Below are positions 50,601-59,227 of a stretch of DNA of 64,000 nucleotides, piece after piece (position 1 is the first letter of the stretch; each line of letters opens with the position of its first letter). Source of the stretch: Curtobacterium sp. 9128 (lineage in GTDB: Bacteria; Actinomycetota; Actinomycetes; Actinomycetales; Microbacteriaceae); NCBI RefSeq assembly GCF_900086645.1, contig NZ_LT576451.1, forward strand, positions 1,178,001 to 1,242,000. Direction: 5' to 3'. The translations under genes and the position numbers were made by a program. The notes under the pieces were generated by a model that saw only the letters and a list, made by a program, of their open reading frames with translations, was not told the origin of the DNA and did no database searches.

Positions 50601-51404
50601 TCACTGGCGCGCCGCGTCGCGGCGGTAGCGCCACATGATGACGGCCCCCAGGACGATCGCCCAGCCGAGGAGCACGAGCGCCGGTTCGAGCATGCCGCTC
50701 GTCCCCGTGGCGCCTGCGCCCATCTGCCCGATGCGGTTGAGCCAGTACGACGGCATCAGGTGCGCGACGTCGCCCATCCAGCTCGGCATGATCGACAGCG
50801 GGACCCACAGCCCGCCGAGGATCGCCAGGCCCATGAACACGACCATGAACAGCGGCTGCGCGAAGTTCGGCTTCGCGAACTGCCCGATCAGGATCGCGAT
50901 GAGGGCGAACGGCACGACGCCGCACCAGATCCCGAACCCGGCGGCGAACCAGCGCATCGGGTCGAGCGAGGCCCCGAGCGCGAGCACCGAGACGAGCGTC
51001 GTGATCGTGATGGAGATCGCGGCGAACGCCATCGCGGCGATGACCTTCGACACCAGGAACCCCCAGCCGGACAGCGGCGTCACCCGGAGCTGGCGGTTCC
51101 AGCCGATCGAGCGTTCGTTGACGATCGCGAACGCCTGGCTGAGTGCCGCCATCATCGCGCCGTACGCGGCCATCTGGAGCGTCGTGACGACGAGGTACTG
51201 CAGCCCCGTCGTCGGGTCCTTCGTCGAGCCGTAGGCGGCCCCGAAGACGAGGAGCATGACGACCGGGACGGCGAACGTGAACACCATCGCGCGGACGTTG
51301 CGCATCTGGCGCTTGGTCTCGAGGAGCACGTACCGGATCGGCATGCGTCCGCGGACGTCGGTGGTGGGCAGCGGGGCGGCGATCGCCGCGGCGGTGGTGG
51401 TCAT
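50601..51404 (-). CDS. ABC-2 type transporter permease
   Basis: This 267-residue protein has six transmembrane helices in ABC-2 arrangement: a cytoplasmic N-terminus, helix 1 (MVFTFAVPVVMLLVFGAAYG), a conserved loop NERSIGWNRQLRVTPLSGWG and a helix 5-6 region MGLAILGGLWVPLSIMPSWM. It would export a drug, peptide or lipid with the ATPase encoded just upstream, whose stop overlaps this ATG by four bases. The absence of extra domains fits DrrB/YadH-like daunorubicin-type exporters. The histidine kinase gene follows after 51 bases. Confidence 0.9.
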   Translation of the reverse strand: MTTTAAAIAAPLPTTDVRGRMPIRYVLLETKRQMRNVRAMVFTFAVPVVMLLVFGAAYGSTKDPTTGLQYLVVTTLQMAAYGAMMAALSQAFAIVNERSIGWNRQLRVTPLSGWGFLVSKVIAAMAFAAISITITTLVSVLALGASLDPMRWFAAGFGIWCGVVPFALIAILIGQFAKPNFAQPLFMVVFMGLAILGGLWVPLSIMPSWMGDVAHLMPSYWLNRIGQMGAGATGTSGMLEPALVLLGWAIVLGAVIMWRYRRDAARQ

Positions 51405-52327
51405 GCGCTGATTCCGGTCTCTTCCGACTGTTCTGGCTGGTCTGCCGTGAGGGCGAGGAAGGCGTCGTCCATCGTGGAGGCGACCACCTCGATGTCGTGC
51501 GCCTCCGGGAACGAGGCGAGGAGGGCTCTGAGCGTCTGGTCCGAGCGGTCGGTGCGGAGCGTGACGGAGCCGTGACGGGCCTCCAGTCCGACCGTGCCCG
51601 GCAGACCGCGGAGCGCGACGTGCGCGGACTCCTGCACCCCGCCGAAGCGGATCGTACGCGTCGCGGCGATCGCCTTGATCTCGGACGGCGTGCCGTCGGC
51701 GACCACACGACCTGATCGCATGATGACGATGCGGTCGGCGAAGGTGTCGGCCTCGTCGAGGTAGTGCGTGGCGAACACCACCGTGCGCCCGGCGTCGGTG
51801 AACTCGCGCATCGACGACCAGAACACGTGCCTCGCCTCGACGTCCATCGCCGCGGTCGGCTCGTCGAGGACGAGCAGGTCGGGGTCGGAGATCACGGCGA
51901 CCGCGAAACGTGCGCGCTGAAGCTGCCCGCCGGACAACTTGTTCACCCGGCGACCCGCGATCTCGGTGCACCGTGCGCGCCGGAGCGCCTCGTCGACGGG
52001 CATCGGGTTCCGGTGGGCGGCGCCGACCAGCGCGACGATGTCCCGGACGGTCATGTCGGGGAGCAGCGCACCACCCTGCAGCATCGCGCCGACCCTCCCG
52101 TCGACGACGGCGGCGCGGGGGTCCTCGCCGAAGAGCCGGACCGAGCCGGAGGTCGGCGTGGAGAGCCCGAGGGCGAGGTCGACCGTGGTGGTCTTGCCGG
52201 CGCCGTTCGGACCGAGGAGGGCGACGACCTCGCCCGGACGGATCGTGAGGTCGATGCCGTCGACGGCGGTCACGGCGCCGAAGCGCTTGCGGAGACCGCT
52301 CAGCTGGATGACTGGTGTGCTGTCCAT
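51401..52327 (-). CDS. ABC transporter ATP-binding protein (DrrA-like)
   Basis: This 308-residue ATPase has Walker A LLGPNGAGKTTTVDLALG, Q-loop VGAMLQGGALLPDMTV, signature LSGGQLQRARFAVAV, Walker B LLVLDEPTAAMDVEAR and H-loop VVFATHYLDEAD. The ~80-residue C-terminal extension is typical of ABC-2 exporters of the DrrA/CcmA type. It is the first gene of an operon with the permease, kinase and regulator. Upstream lie a CGTGAC-ATCC-GTCACG inverted repeat and three 16-base tandem repeats, a likely response regulator target. Confidence 0.93.
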   Translation of the reverse strand: MDSTPVIQLSGLRKRFGAVTAVDGIDLTIRPGEVVALLGPNGAGKTTTVDLALGLSTPTSGSVRLFGEDPRAAVVDGRVGAMLQGGALLPDMTVRDIVALVGAAHRNPMPVDEALRRARCTEIAGRRVNKLSGGQLQRARFAVAVISDPDLLVLDEPTAAMDVEARHVFWSSMREFTDAGRTVVFATHYLDEADTFADRIVIMRSGRVVADGTPSEIKAIAATRTIRFGGVQESAHVALRGLPGTVGLEARHGSVTLRTDRSDQTLRALLASFPEAHDIEVVASTMDDAFLALTADQPEQSEETGISA

Positions 52328-52384
52328 GACCCCAGCGTCGTGCGGGCGGGCGCCCCGTGCCTCTGCCGGGCGTCACGGATCGAC

Positions 52385-52400
52385 CGTGACATCCGTCACG
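52385..52400. promoter_or_regulatory. inverted repeat upstream of the ABC exporter operon
   Basis: CGTGAC-ATCC-GTCACG, 58 bases before the ATPase start. Size and position suit a NarL-type response regulator such as the one encoded in the operon. Confidence 0.55.
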
Positions 52401-52401
52401 G

Positions 52402-52449
52402 GTGACCCGTGCACCGGTTGTCCCGTGCACTGCTTGTCCCGTGCACTGG
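52402..52449. repeat. three 16-base tandem repeats in a divergent promoter region
   Basis: Units of TTGTCCCGTGCACTGG type start at 52402, 52418 and 52434. The GTGCAC core recurs on a 16-base period beside the inverted repeat. It could be a multi-site operator or a slippage product. Confidence 0.75.
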
Positions 52450-52497
52450 GGGCACTGGTCCGCAGGACGGGGGACAGGCGGTGTCCGGAAGGCGCGT

Positions 52498-52503
52498 TAG
52501 CGT
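52498..52503 (+). promoter_or_regulatory. probable -10 box of a leaderless promoter (GAF-phosphatase gene)
   Basis: TAGCGT followed by six bases and the ATG at 52510, without a Shine-Dalgarno sequence. Confidence 0.5.
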
Positions 52504-52509
52504 TGGTGC

Positions 52510-53712
52510 ATGACCGGTGAGACCGCGACGATCCTGACGCCCGACTCCGCATCGGAAGCCGTGCGTCGCGGGGCGCTCCTCGCCGCGCTCGACGTGGTGA
52601 ACGGCAGCGCCGAGGAGCGGTTCGAGCGGATCACCCGCATCGCACGAGAGGCCTTCGGCGTCTCCGGGTCGTTCCTCAACCTCGCCGGTGAGACCCACCT
52701 GCTCCTGAAGTCGCAGCAGATCGAAGCGCGGTTCGACCCCTTCATCCCGCTCGAGGACACGTTCTGCGGTCGCACGCTCGGGCAGGACGGGCCGGTCCTC
52801 GTCCCCGACGCGAAGGCCGACCCGCGCTACGCGGACCTGCCGTCGGTCACCGGCGACCCGAACGTCCGGTTCTACGCCGGCGTCCCGCTGCGCGTCGGTG
52901 CGGACCAGCTCAAGGTGGGCACGCTCTGCCTCGTCGATCCCGTCCCGCGGACGCTCGGTGCCGACGACCTCGCCCTGCTCGAGGAACTCGGGACCTGGGC
53001 GGAGCGCGAGCTCGCCGCCGGCGTGGACGAGGACCGGATGCGATCGGTGCTCGCCGGGCTGTCGCCGCGGGAGGTGTCGGTGCCCGGCTACGCGATCTCC
53101 GGGCTGTCGGTGCCGCACGGCGTCGTCTCCGGGGACTTCCACGAGTGGCACGTGTCGGACGGTGCGCTGTACGTGACCGTCGCGGACGTGATGGGGAAGG
53201 GCATGTCGGCCGGGCTCCTCGCCGCCGGCATCCGCGGGGCCGTGCTCGCCCGCGGTACCGCCGAGCCGTCGGCGGCGATCACCGGGGTCGAGGCCCAGGT
53301 GGCGCCGGAGCTCGGTCGCGCGTCGTCGTTCGCCACGCTGTTCCACGGACGGCTCGACCCGGCGTCTGGCCGACTCGACTCGGTCGATGCCGGCCACGGG
53401 CTCGTGCTGCAGCTGCACGCCGACGGCACCGAGACGATCCACCGGTCGCTCGACCTGCCGATCGGCCTGCACCCGTCCGGGGTTCCGCGTTCGACGGGCT
53501 CCGTGCTCCTCGAGCCGGGTGACACGCTCATCGTGGTCAGCGACGGGGCGCTCGAGCTCTTCGACTCCACGCTCGCGTCGCTCTCGAGGCTCGGCGGCGT
53601 CTACCGTGCGTCCGGGTCGTCGCAGGAGTTCCTCGAGCGGGTGCGAGCGCGTGCGGCGTCGCACGACCCGGGCGACGACCTCACCGTCGTCGTGCTCTCC
53701 CGCGACGCCTGA
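52510..53712 (+). CDS. GAF-domain SpoIIE-type serine phosphatase
   Basis: This 400-residue cytoplasmic protein has a GAF domain (about 25-170; FCGRTLGQDGPVLVPDAKAD, RFYAGVPLRVGADQLKVGTL) and a SpoIIE/PP2C domain (about 195-400) with SGDFHEWH, VADVMGKGMSAGLLAAGIRG, DAGHGLVL and VSDGALELF, ending DPGDDLTVVVLSR. Metal-binding aspartates are all present. It would dephosphorylate a serine on a regulatory partner in response to a small ligand or redox cue; neither partner nor signal is encoded nearby. It is related to but clearly distinct from the membrane phosphatase at 1.2 kb. TAGCGT six bases before the ATG suggests a leaderless mRNA. Confidence 0.87.
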   Translation: MTGETATILTPDSASEAVRRGALLAALDVVNGSAEERFERITRIAREAFGVSGSFLNLAGETHLLLKSQQIEARFDPFIPLEDTFCGRTLGQDGPVLVPDAKADPRYADLPSVTGDPNVRFYAGVPLRVGADQLKVGTLCLVDPVPRTLGADDLALLEELGTWAERELAAGVDEDRMRSVLAGLSPREVSVPGYAISGLSVPHGVVSGDFHEWHVSDGALYVTVADVMGKGMSAGLLAAGIRGAVLARGTAEPSAAITGVEAQVAPELGRASSFATLFHGRLDPASGRLDSVDAGHGLVLQLHADGTETIHRSLDLPIGLHPSGVPRSTGSVLLEPGDTLIVVSDGALELFDSTLASLSRLGGVYRASGSSQEFLERVRARAASHDPGDDLTVVVLSRDA

Positions 53713-53745
53713 CGCGCGACGCGCGACCCTGGCGGACGGGCGCGG

Positions 53746-54621
53746 TCAGGCGCCGAGGCGCTCGATGAGCTCGCGGTAGCGGGCGGCCGTGCGCTCGACG
53801 ATCTCGTCGGGGAGGACCGGCGGCGTGCCCTGCTTGTTCCAGTTGGCGCTGAGCCAGTCGCGCACGATCTGCTTGTCGAACGAATCGGTGCGGTTGCCCT
53901 CGGCGTAGGTCGTGGCGTCCCAGTAGCGGCTGGAGTCGCTCGTCAGGACCTCGTCCCCGATGCGGATCTGACCGTCGGCGTCGTGCCCGAACTCGAACTT
54001 GGTGTCCGCGATGATGACACCGCGCTCGAGGGCGATCGCCGCCGCCTCGGAGTAGACGTGCAGCGAGCGGTCCCTGAGCTGCGTCGCGACCTCGGCGCCG
54101 ACGAGCTCGACGGTCCGCTCGAACGAGATGTTCTCGTCGTGCTCGCCCTGGGGCGCCTTGTACGCGGGCGTGTAGATCGGCTCCGGCAGACGGTCGCCGT
54201 TCGAGAGCCCGGCGGGGAGCGGCACGCCGCAGACGCTGCCCGACTCCTGGTACTCCACCCAGCCACTGCCGACGAGGTAGCCGCGGACGACGCACTCGAC
54301 GGGGAACATCCGCAGGGGCATGACGTGCATGGAGCGGGAGGCCACCGAGTCGGGCACCGGGGAGCTGGTCGCCGTCGGGGTCAGCAGGTGGTTCGGGACG
54401 TCGCCGAGCTGGGTGAACCAGAACCGGGACAGGCGCGTGAGGAGCTCGCCCTTGCCGGGGATCGGCGGCTCGAGTGCGAAGTCGTACGCGCTGACGCGAT
54501 CCGACGCGACGAGGAGCAGCTCGGTCGCGGTGGCGACCGAGGCGGTGTCGGCCGGGACGTAGAGCTCGCGGACCTTGCCGGAGGAGACGTGCTGCCAGCC
54601 GTCGACGGCGGGCGCGCTCAT
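53746..54621 (-). CDS. purC: phosphoribosylaminoimidazole-succinocarboxamide synthase (PurC)
   Basis: This 291-residue enzyme joins aspartate to CAIR in purine synthesis. It shows SSGKVRELYVP, ASDRVSAYDFALEPPIPGKG, ECVVRGYLVGSGWVEYQESG, IADTKFEFGHDADGQIRIGD and TSDSSRYWD, all expected for SAICAR synthetase of the long bacterial type. Its ATG overlaps the purD stop by four bases, so the two steps are translationally coupled. It converges with the GAF-phosphatase gene with 33 bases between. Confidence 0.95.
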   Translation of the reverse strand: MSAPAVDGWQHVSSGKVRELYVPADTASVATATELLLVASDRVSAYDFALEPPIPGKGELLTRLSRFWFTQLGDVPNHLLTPTATSSPVPDSVASRSMHVMPLRMFPVECVVRGYLVGSGWVEYQESGSVCGVPLPAGLSNGDRLPEPIYTPAYKAPQGEHDENISFERTVELVGAEVATQLRDRSLHVYSEAAAIALERGVIIADTKFEFGHDADGQIRIGDEVLTSDSSRYWDATTYAEGNRTDSFDKQIVRDWLSANWNKQGTPPVLPDEIVERTAARYRELIERLGA

Positions 54622-55886
54622 CGGGTGACCTTCGCGGCGATGTCGGTGCGGAACTGGGCACCGTCGAGCGTGATGTCGTGCAGGCCGGCGTAGGCACGGT
54701 CGCGGGCTTCGGTGAAGTCGGAGCCGGTGGCGACGACGCTGAGCACGCGCCCGCCCGTCGCGACGAGGTCGCCGTCCAGCAGGCCCGTCGCGGCGTGCAG
54801 CACGGCGACGCCGTCTCGGGCGTTCGCCGCGTCGATGCCGGTGATCGGACGGCCGGTCTGCGGGTTCTCGGGATAGCCCTGGCTGGCGAGGACCACCGTC
54901 ACCGCGGCGTCGTCGCGGAACTCGGGCTCCGGAGCGCCGCCGAGCTGACCCGTCGCGGCCGCCAGCATCAGCGCGCTGAGCGGGGTCGCGAGGCGGGGGA
55001 GGACCACCTGGGTCTCCGGGTCGCCGAAGCGCGCGTTGAACTCGATGACGCGGACGCCCTGCTCGGTGACGATGAGCCCGCAGTAGAGGAGTCCGACGAA
55101 CGGCGTGCCCTCGTGCTCGAGTCGGCGGACCGTGGGGAGCGCGACGAGGTCGGCGACCTCTGCCACGAAGGCGGCTTCTGAGCCCCATCGGTCGGCGAGC
55201 CACGGCAGCGGCGAGTACGCGCCCATGCCGCCGGTGTTCGGACCGACGTCGCCGTCGCCGAGACGCTTGTAGTCCTGTGCGGGGCTGAGTGCGCGGACGT
55301 CGTGACCATCGCTGAGGAAGAAGAGCGAGACCTCTTCGCCGTCGAGGAACTCCTCCACCACGATCGGGCCGTGCTGGAGCCAGTAGGTCGCGTGGTCGAT
55401 GGCGGCCTGACGGTCCTCGGTGACGAGGACGCCCTTGCCGGCGGCGAGCCCGTCGGCCTTGACGACGTGGGGTGCGCCGAGTTCGTCGATCGCGGCGACG
55501 GCTTCGTCGATGGTGCCTGCGGAGACCGGGCGGCCCGTCGGCACGTTCGCCGCCGACATGATGCGTTTGGCGAAGGCCTTCGATCCTTCGAGCGCTGCAG
55601 CGGCCTTGCTCGGCCCGAAGACCGGGATGCCGCGGGTGCGGACGGGGTCCGCGACACCGGCGATGAGCGGCGCTTCCGGACCGACCACGACGAGTTCGAT
55701 GCCGTTCTCGATGGCGTACTCGGCGACGAGGGGACCGTTCGTCGGGTCGAGCGACACGGTCTCGACGTCGGCGGCGATGCCGGCGTTGCCCGGTGCCGCT
55801 GTGATGACGTGGCCGGCCTGTTCTGCCAGGAGCGCCGTGATGATCGCGTGCTCGCGGGCACCGGAACCGAGGACGAGGATTCGCAC
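54618..55886 (-). CDS. purD: phosphoribosylamine-glycine ligase (PurD)
   Basis: This 422-residue ATP-grasp enzyme makes GAR from phosphoribosylamine and glycine. It starts RILVLGSGAREHAIITALL, then VVVGPEAPLIAG, FGPSKAAAALEGSKAFAKRI, VVKADGLAAGKGVLVTED, GGMGAYSPLP and FNARFGDPETQVVLPRL. The GTG at 55886 has TAGGGT six bases before it and no Shine-Dalgarno sequence. It heads a purDC pair and is divergent from the sterol-carrier-like gene with 57 bases between, both apparently leaderless. Confidence 0.95.
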   Translation of the reverse strand: MRILVLGSGAREHAIITALLAEQAGHVITAAPGNAGIAADVETVSLDPTNGPLVAEYAIENGIELVVVGPEAPLIAGVADPVRTRGIPVFGPSKAAAALEGSKAFAKRIMSAANVPTGRPVSAGTIDEAVAAIDELGAPHVVKADGLAAGKGVLVTEDRQAAIDHATYWLQHGPIVVEEFLDGEEVSLFFLSDGHDVRALSPAQDYKRLGDGDVGPNTGGMGAYSPLPWLADRWGSEAAFVAEVADLVALPTVRRLEHEGTPFVGLLYCGLIVTEQGVRVIEFNARFGDPETQVVLPRLATPLSALMLAAATGQLGGAPEPEFRDDAAVTVVLASQGYPENPQTGRPITGIDAANARDGVAVLHAATGLLDGDLVATGGRVLSVVATGSDFTEARDRAYAGLHDITLDGAQFRTDIAAKVTR

Positions 55887-55892
55887 CCGATC

Positions 55893-55898
55893 ACCCTA
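55893..55898 (-). promoter_or_regulatory. probable -10 box of a leaderless promoter (purD)
   Basis: TAGGGT followed by six bases and the GTG at 55886. Confidence 0.5.
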
Positions 55899-55931
55899 CC
55901 GAGCCCGACCGCCGCCTCGCGATGCACCGGC

Positions 55932-55937
55932 TAGCCT
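55932..55937 (+). promoter_or_regulatory. probable -10 box of a leaderless promoter (sterol-carrier-like gene)
   Basis: TAGCCT followed by six bases and the ATG at 55944. Together with the purD -10 it makes a compact divergent promoter pair. Confidence 0.5.
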
Positions 55938-55943
55938 GTGGAC

Positions 55944-56306
55944 ATGCCGAGCAGGACCATCGACGACGCCGAGGGAGCCGTGGCGCTCCGAGCCGTGCTC
56001 GCCGGTGCGACGGACCGGCCGACGACGGCGACGGCGGTCAGGTGGACGCTCCAGCGTCTCGCCGAGGACGTCCCCGGGAACAGCGTCGAGGTGCGGGTCC
56101 CGCCGTTCGCAGCCGTCCAGGCGGTCCCGGGTCCGAGGCACACGCGCGGGACACCGCCGAACGTGGTCGAGACCGACGCGGCGACGTGGATCGCCCTGGC
56201 GACGGGCACGCTGACCTGGACCGAGGCGGTCTCGGCAGCGCGGGCGAGTGCGTCGGGCGCGCGGGCGGACCTCACGGCATACCTGCCGGTGCGGACCGGC
56301 GTCTGA
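55944..56306 (+). CDS. small sterol-carrier-family-like protein
   Basis: This 120-residue soluble protein matches the actinobacterial sterol carrier family pattern found beside purD: VRWTLQRLAEDVPGNSVEVR, VPPFAAVQAVPGPRHTRGTP and ETDAATWIALATGTLTWTEA, ending in SGARADLTAYLPV. Family members are thought to bind lipids through a mini-SCP2 fold, but activity is untested. The ATG at 55944 with TAGCCT six bases upstream is preferred over an in-frame GTG at 55938, which would lie within that spacer. It ends in a convergent gap holding a terminator. Confidence 0.8.
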   Translation: MPSRTIDDAEGAVALRAVLAGATDRPTTATAVRWTLQRLAEDVPGNSVEVRVPPFAAVQAVPGPRHTRGTPPNVVETDAATWIALATGTLTWTEAVSAARASASGARADLTAYLPVRTGV

Positions 56307-56401
56307 CGACACGCCGAGTGCATACCGATCGGCATCGAATTAGGTAGTCCCTACCGATGTGGCACAGCGACCCGGGCACGTAGCGTGGGAACCGAGTTGA
56401 A

Positions 56402-56447
56402 GTCGCCGGGATTCGGACCCGACCCGAACGGGTCCGAACCCGGCGAC
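56402..56447. terminator. terminator hairpin in a convergent gap
   Basis: GTCGCCGGG, three bases, CGGACCCG, a seven-base loop, CGGGTCCG and CCGGCGAC form a long stem with one bulge. It serves the sterol-carrier-like and LuxR/AAA genes. The rest of the 242-base gap has CATCG...CGATG around GGTAGTCCCTACC (56333-56359) and no evident gene. Confidence 0.7.
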
Positions 56448-56548
56448 AGCGACCACCGTACGCGATGTCCGGCCCTTCGTGTGCACCATTCGGCGTGGCG
56501 TGCTGCATTCCGCAACGGAACTGCGGTTCCCGGCCCGCAGAGCGCGCA

Positions 56549-59119
56549 TCAGAGCAGCTCGGCGAGTTCCGACCGTGCGTGCAGGTCCCACTTGCCGAAC
56601 ACGCGCGACAGGTGGGCGTCGATCGTCCGGATCGACAGCCCGAGCTGCTCGGCGATCCGCCGGTTCGAGAGCCCCTGGGCAGCCAGTACTGCGACCTCGT
56701 ACTCGCGGTGGGTGAGCGGAGGACGCTGCGCCCGACCCGCCGTGACGGCCATGCCGTGCGTCGCGAGGACGGCTTGCGCGTCGGCGATCCGCGTGCGGTC
56801 CCGCGACCGGATGGCGTCCGCGTACTCGACGATCGCGCTCGCGAGCGGGCCGTCGACCCGCGTCGCTGCTTCGCGCATGCGGTCGAGCGACGCGGTGGAG
56901 TCCCGCCCGTTCAGCATGTCCATCGTGTAGTGCAGCGTCTGCGCGTACAGGACGTGCATCCACGCCCCGCTCGCGGCCGCCCGGTCCATCAGCTCGTCGG
57001 CGTGCCGGAGCCCAGCGGGGTTGCCGAGCACCGCCTCGGTCCAGCAGATGGTCGTCGCGATCTGTTCCCCGGTGATGCGCATCGCCCGGGGCGGGGTCGC
57101 TCGGGCGTGCTCGAGTGCGGCGTTCGCCTCCTCTGCCCGGCCCGAGAACGCGTACGCCATGGCGAGCCGTGCCCAGGGGTAGGCGCCGAAGCCACCGTGG
57201 TCGGCCACCGCGTACCGCTCGCACGCGGCGGAGAATGCCGTGATCGCGTCGTCCCATCGGCGCTGCCCGATCGCGAGGTTGCCGGCACCGATGAGCTCGA
57301 GGGTGAAGTCGTACTTCAGGAACGGGCTCGAGTGGTTGAGCGAGACCTGGGTGATGAGGCCGTCCATGTCGCCCCGCCACACCTGGACCTGGTGCAGCAC
57401 GGACATCAGCTCGCCCACACTCCACGGTGCCTCTTCGATGTGTGCGGTCGCGGTCGTCAGCGCCGCCGTGCCGAGGCGCATCGCGTCGTCGAGCCGGCCG
57501 GCCGTCGCCAGTGCCATCACGGCGCACGGCGCGAGGCAGAGGAACGACATCGGCACGGTCGGGGCGTCCACGATCCCGGAGCGTTCGATCTCGGCACGGA
57601 TCTCCGCGAACCGACCGCCCCAGCCGAGGTGCGACAGACGGAGCAGGCGGAGCCGTTCGGCGGCGTCGGGACCGACGAACCCGATCGCGACGTCGGTCAG
57701 GGCGACGGCCGCCAGGGTGTCGTCGTCGTGGAACTGCCGGATGTTCGCGAGCGTCTCGCACGCCTCGATGACGGCGTCGTCGTCGACAGCGCCGGCACCG
57801 GCGATCGCCCACGCCGCCTCGGCATCGGCACGTCCGGCCTCTCGACCGTCGCTGTAGCCGTGGGCGAGCGACCGCAGGCAGAGCGCGGCCACCCGCTGGG
57901 TCGGCGAGAGCTCGGCCCGGAGTGCGGCGGTGGCCAGGGCGACCGCGCTCTCGAGCTCCTGCAGCCGCACGGCGACGTGTGCCGCGTCCAGCAGCTGCGG
58001 CACCGGCGGCAGCACCCCGCACTCGAGCGCCCACAGCGCAGCCCGGAGCCGAGCGGCCGGCAGTGCCCCGGAGTCGAGGTCGGCACGGAAAGCGTTCGCG
58101 CGGGCGAACAGCATCGTCCGGCGCGCGACCGGCACCAGGGACCGGACGACCTCGCCGACGAGGGGGTGCGACGGCCGGACCGCTGGGGCGCCCTCGTCGA
58201 GCGAGTCGATCCGGACGAGTCCGAGCGCCACGACCCGGTCGACGTCGCCGCCGCTCACCAGCCCGAGCAGTCGGGACAGCGGGATCGGGTCGGCGAGCGC
58301 GACGATGTCGACGACGTCGCGGAGGTCCTCCGGCAGTGCGCCGAGTTCCGTGCGGTACATGTCGGCGAGGCTGTTGGACGCGGTGATGCGCCCGCGCCAG
58401 TACCAGCCGGACGCCGTGTGCTCGAGGGCCCCCGACGTCAGCGCGGCACGGACGACCTCTCGGAGGTAGAGCGGGTTCCCGGCGGTCGCCCGGTGCACCC
58501 GTTCGACCGACGCCGCCTCGAGCGGGGCTCCCAGCGCCTGGCCGATGAGCGCCGCGGTGTCGTGGACGTCGAGCGGGTCGAGGTCGATCCGCTCGAGGAC
58601 GTCGTCTTGCCACAGTGCGCGGAGCGGCTCGGCGAGCGCGGCGAAGTCGCGGCAGGTGAGCACGATCCTGGCGCCCTGGTTCCGCACGAGCCACGCGACG
58701 TACCTGGCGGAGATCGCGTCGAGGTGGTCGGCATCGTCCACCCGCAGCAGCAGGTCGCGGTCGGCGAGGTCCGCCGCTTCGCGCAGCCGTTGTTCGGCGC
58801 CCGCCTCGTCGGCGAGGAGCTCCTCCGGGAGCTCACCGAGGCGCTCGGACACGGCGCCGAACGGCATCGACGCCGCGGTCGCGACGGCGGTGATCGGCAC
58901 GACGAGCGTCCTGCACTCGGTATCACGTCGTGCGACCCGGTCGGTCACCCGTGCGGCAGCGGTGCTCTTCCCGAGCCCTGGTGCGCCGACCAGGGCGACG
59001 CTGCACCGGTGTTCGGCGACGACGGCGACGGCGCGGTCCTCTTCCCGCCGCTGCGCGATCGGCCACGAGATGCGCGCCGGGACACCAGGGTGTCGGTCAG
59101 CCGCCGTCGATCCGTTCAC
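56549..59119 (-). CDS. large LuxR-family regulator with an AAA ATPase domain (LAL/MalT-like)
   Basis: This 856-residue protein has an N-terminal AAA/STAND ATPase (Walker A VGAPGLGKSTAAA at about 44-56; Walker B LLLRVDDADHLD; ARIVLTCRD), then about 500 residues of helical repeats like TPR/SARP sensor regions, and a C-terminal LuxR helix-turn-helix (LTHREYEVAVLAAQGLSNRR, LGLSIRTIDAHLSRVFGKWD). Such regulators bind an unknown inducer with ATP, then activate nearby or distant genes. No target is evident. The start is GTG at 59119 with GGAGGTGACG upstream. Its length and domain order are typical for the actinobacterial group. Confidence 0.9.
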   Translation of the reverse strand: MNGSTAADRHPGVPARISWPIAQRREEDRAVAVVAEHRCSVALVGAPGLGKSTAAARVTDRVARRDTECRTLVVPITAVATAASMPFGAVSERLGELPEELLADEAGAEQRLREAADLADRDLLLRVDDADHLDAISARYVAWLVRNQGARIVLTCRDFAALAEPLRALWQDDVLERIDLDPLDVHDTAALIGQALGAPLEAASVERVHRATAGNPLYLREVVRAALTSGALEHTASGWYWRGRITASNSLADMYRTELGALPEDLRDVVDIVALADPIPLSRLLGLVSGGDVDRVVALGLVRIDSLDEGAPAVRPSHPLVGEVVRSLVPVARRTMLFARANAFRADLDSGALPAARLRAALWALECGVLPPVPQLLDAAHVAVRLQELESAVALATAALRAELSPTQRVAALCLRSLAHGYSDGREAGRADAEAAWAIAGAGAVDDDAVIEACETLANIRQFHDDDTLAAVALTDVAIGFVGPDAAERLRLLRLSHLGWGGRFAEIRAEIERSGIVDAPTVPMSFLCLAPCAVMALATAGRLDDAMRLGTAALTTATAHIEEAPWSVGELMSVLHQVQVWRGDMDGLITQVSLNHSSPFLKYDFTLELIGAGNLAIGQRRWDDAITAFSAACERYAVADHGGFGAYPWARLAMAYAFSGRAEEANAALEHARATPPRAMRITGEQIATTICWTEAVLGNPAGLRHADELMDRAAASGAWMHVLYAQTLHYTMDMLNGRDSTASLDRMREAATRVDGPLASAIVEYADAIRSRDRTRIADAQAVLATHGMAVTAGRAQRPPLTHREYEVAVLAAQGLSNRRIAEQLGLSIRTIDAHLSRVFGKWDLHARSELAELL

Positions 59120-59215
59120 CCCGCGTCACCTCCACCCGTGGGATACCACTCGATCCGCTCCATCCTCTCGCGGATCCGCGCGCGAACACAGGCCGGAGCA
59201 CGTCCCACAGTGGGG

Positions 59216-59221
59216 GACAAT
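59216..59221 (+). promoter_or_regulatory. possible -10 box of a leaderless promoter (two-helix protein)
   Basis: GACAAT followed by six bases and the GTG at 59228. Confidence 0.4.
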
Positions 59222-59227
59222 GGACTC

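Noticed and set aside
49110..51575. Long plus-strand frame opposite the kinase and permease genes
   Set aside because: Arg/His/Asp-rich shadow translation; the minus strand has clear kinase and ABC permease motifs.
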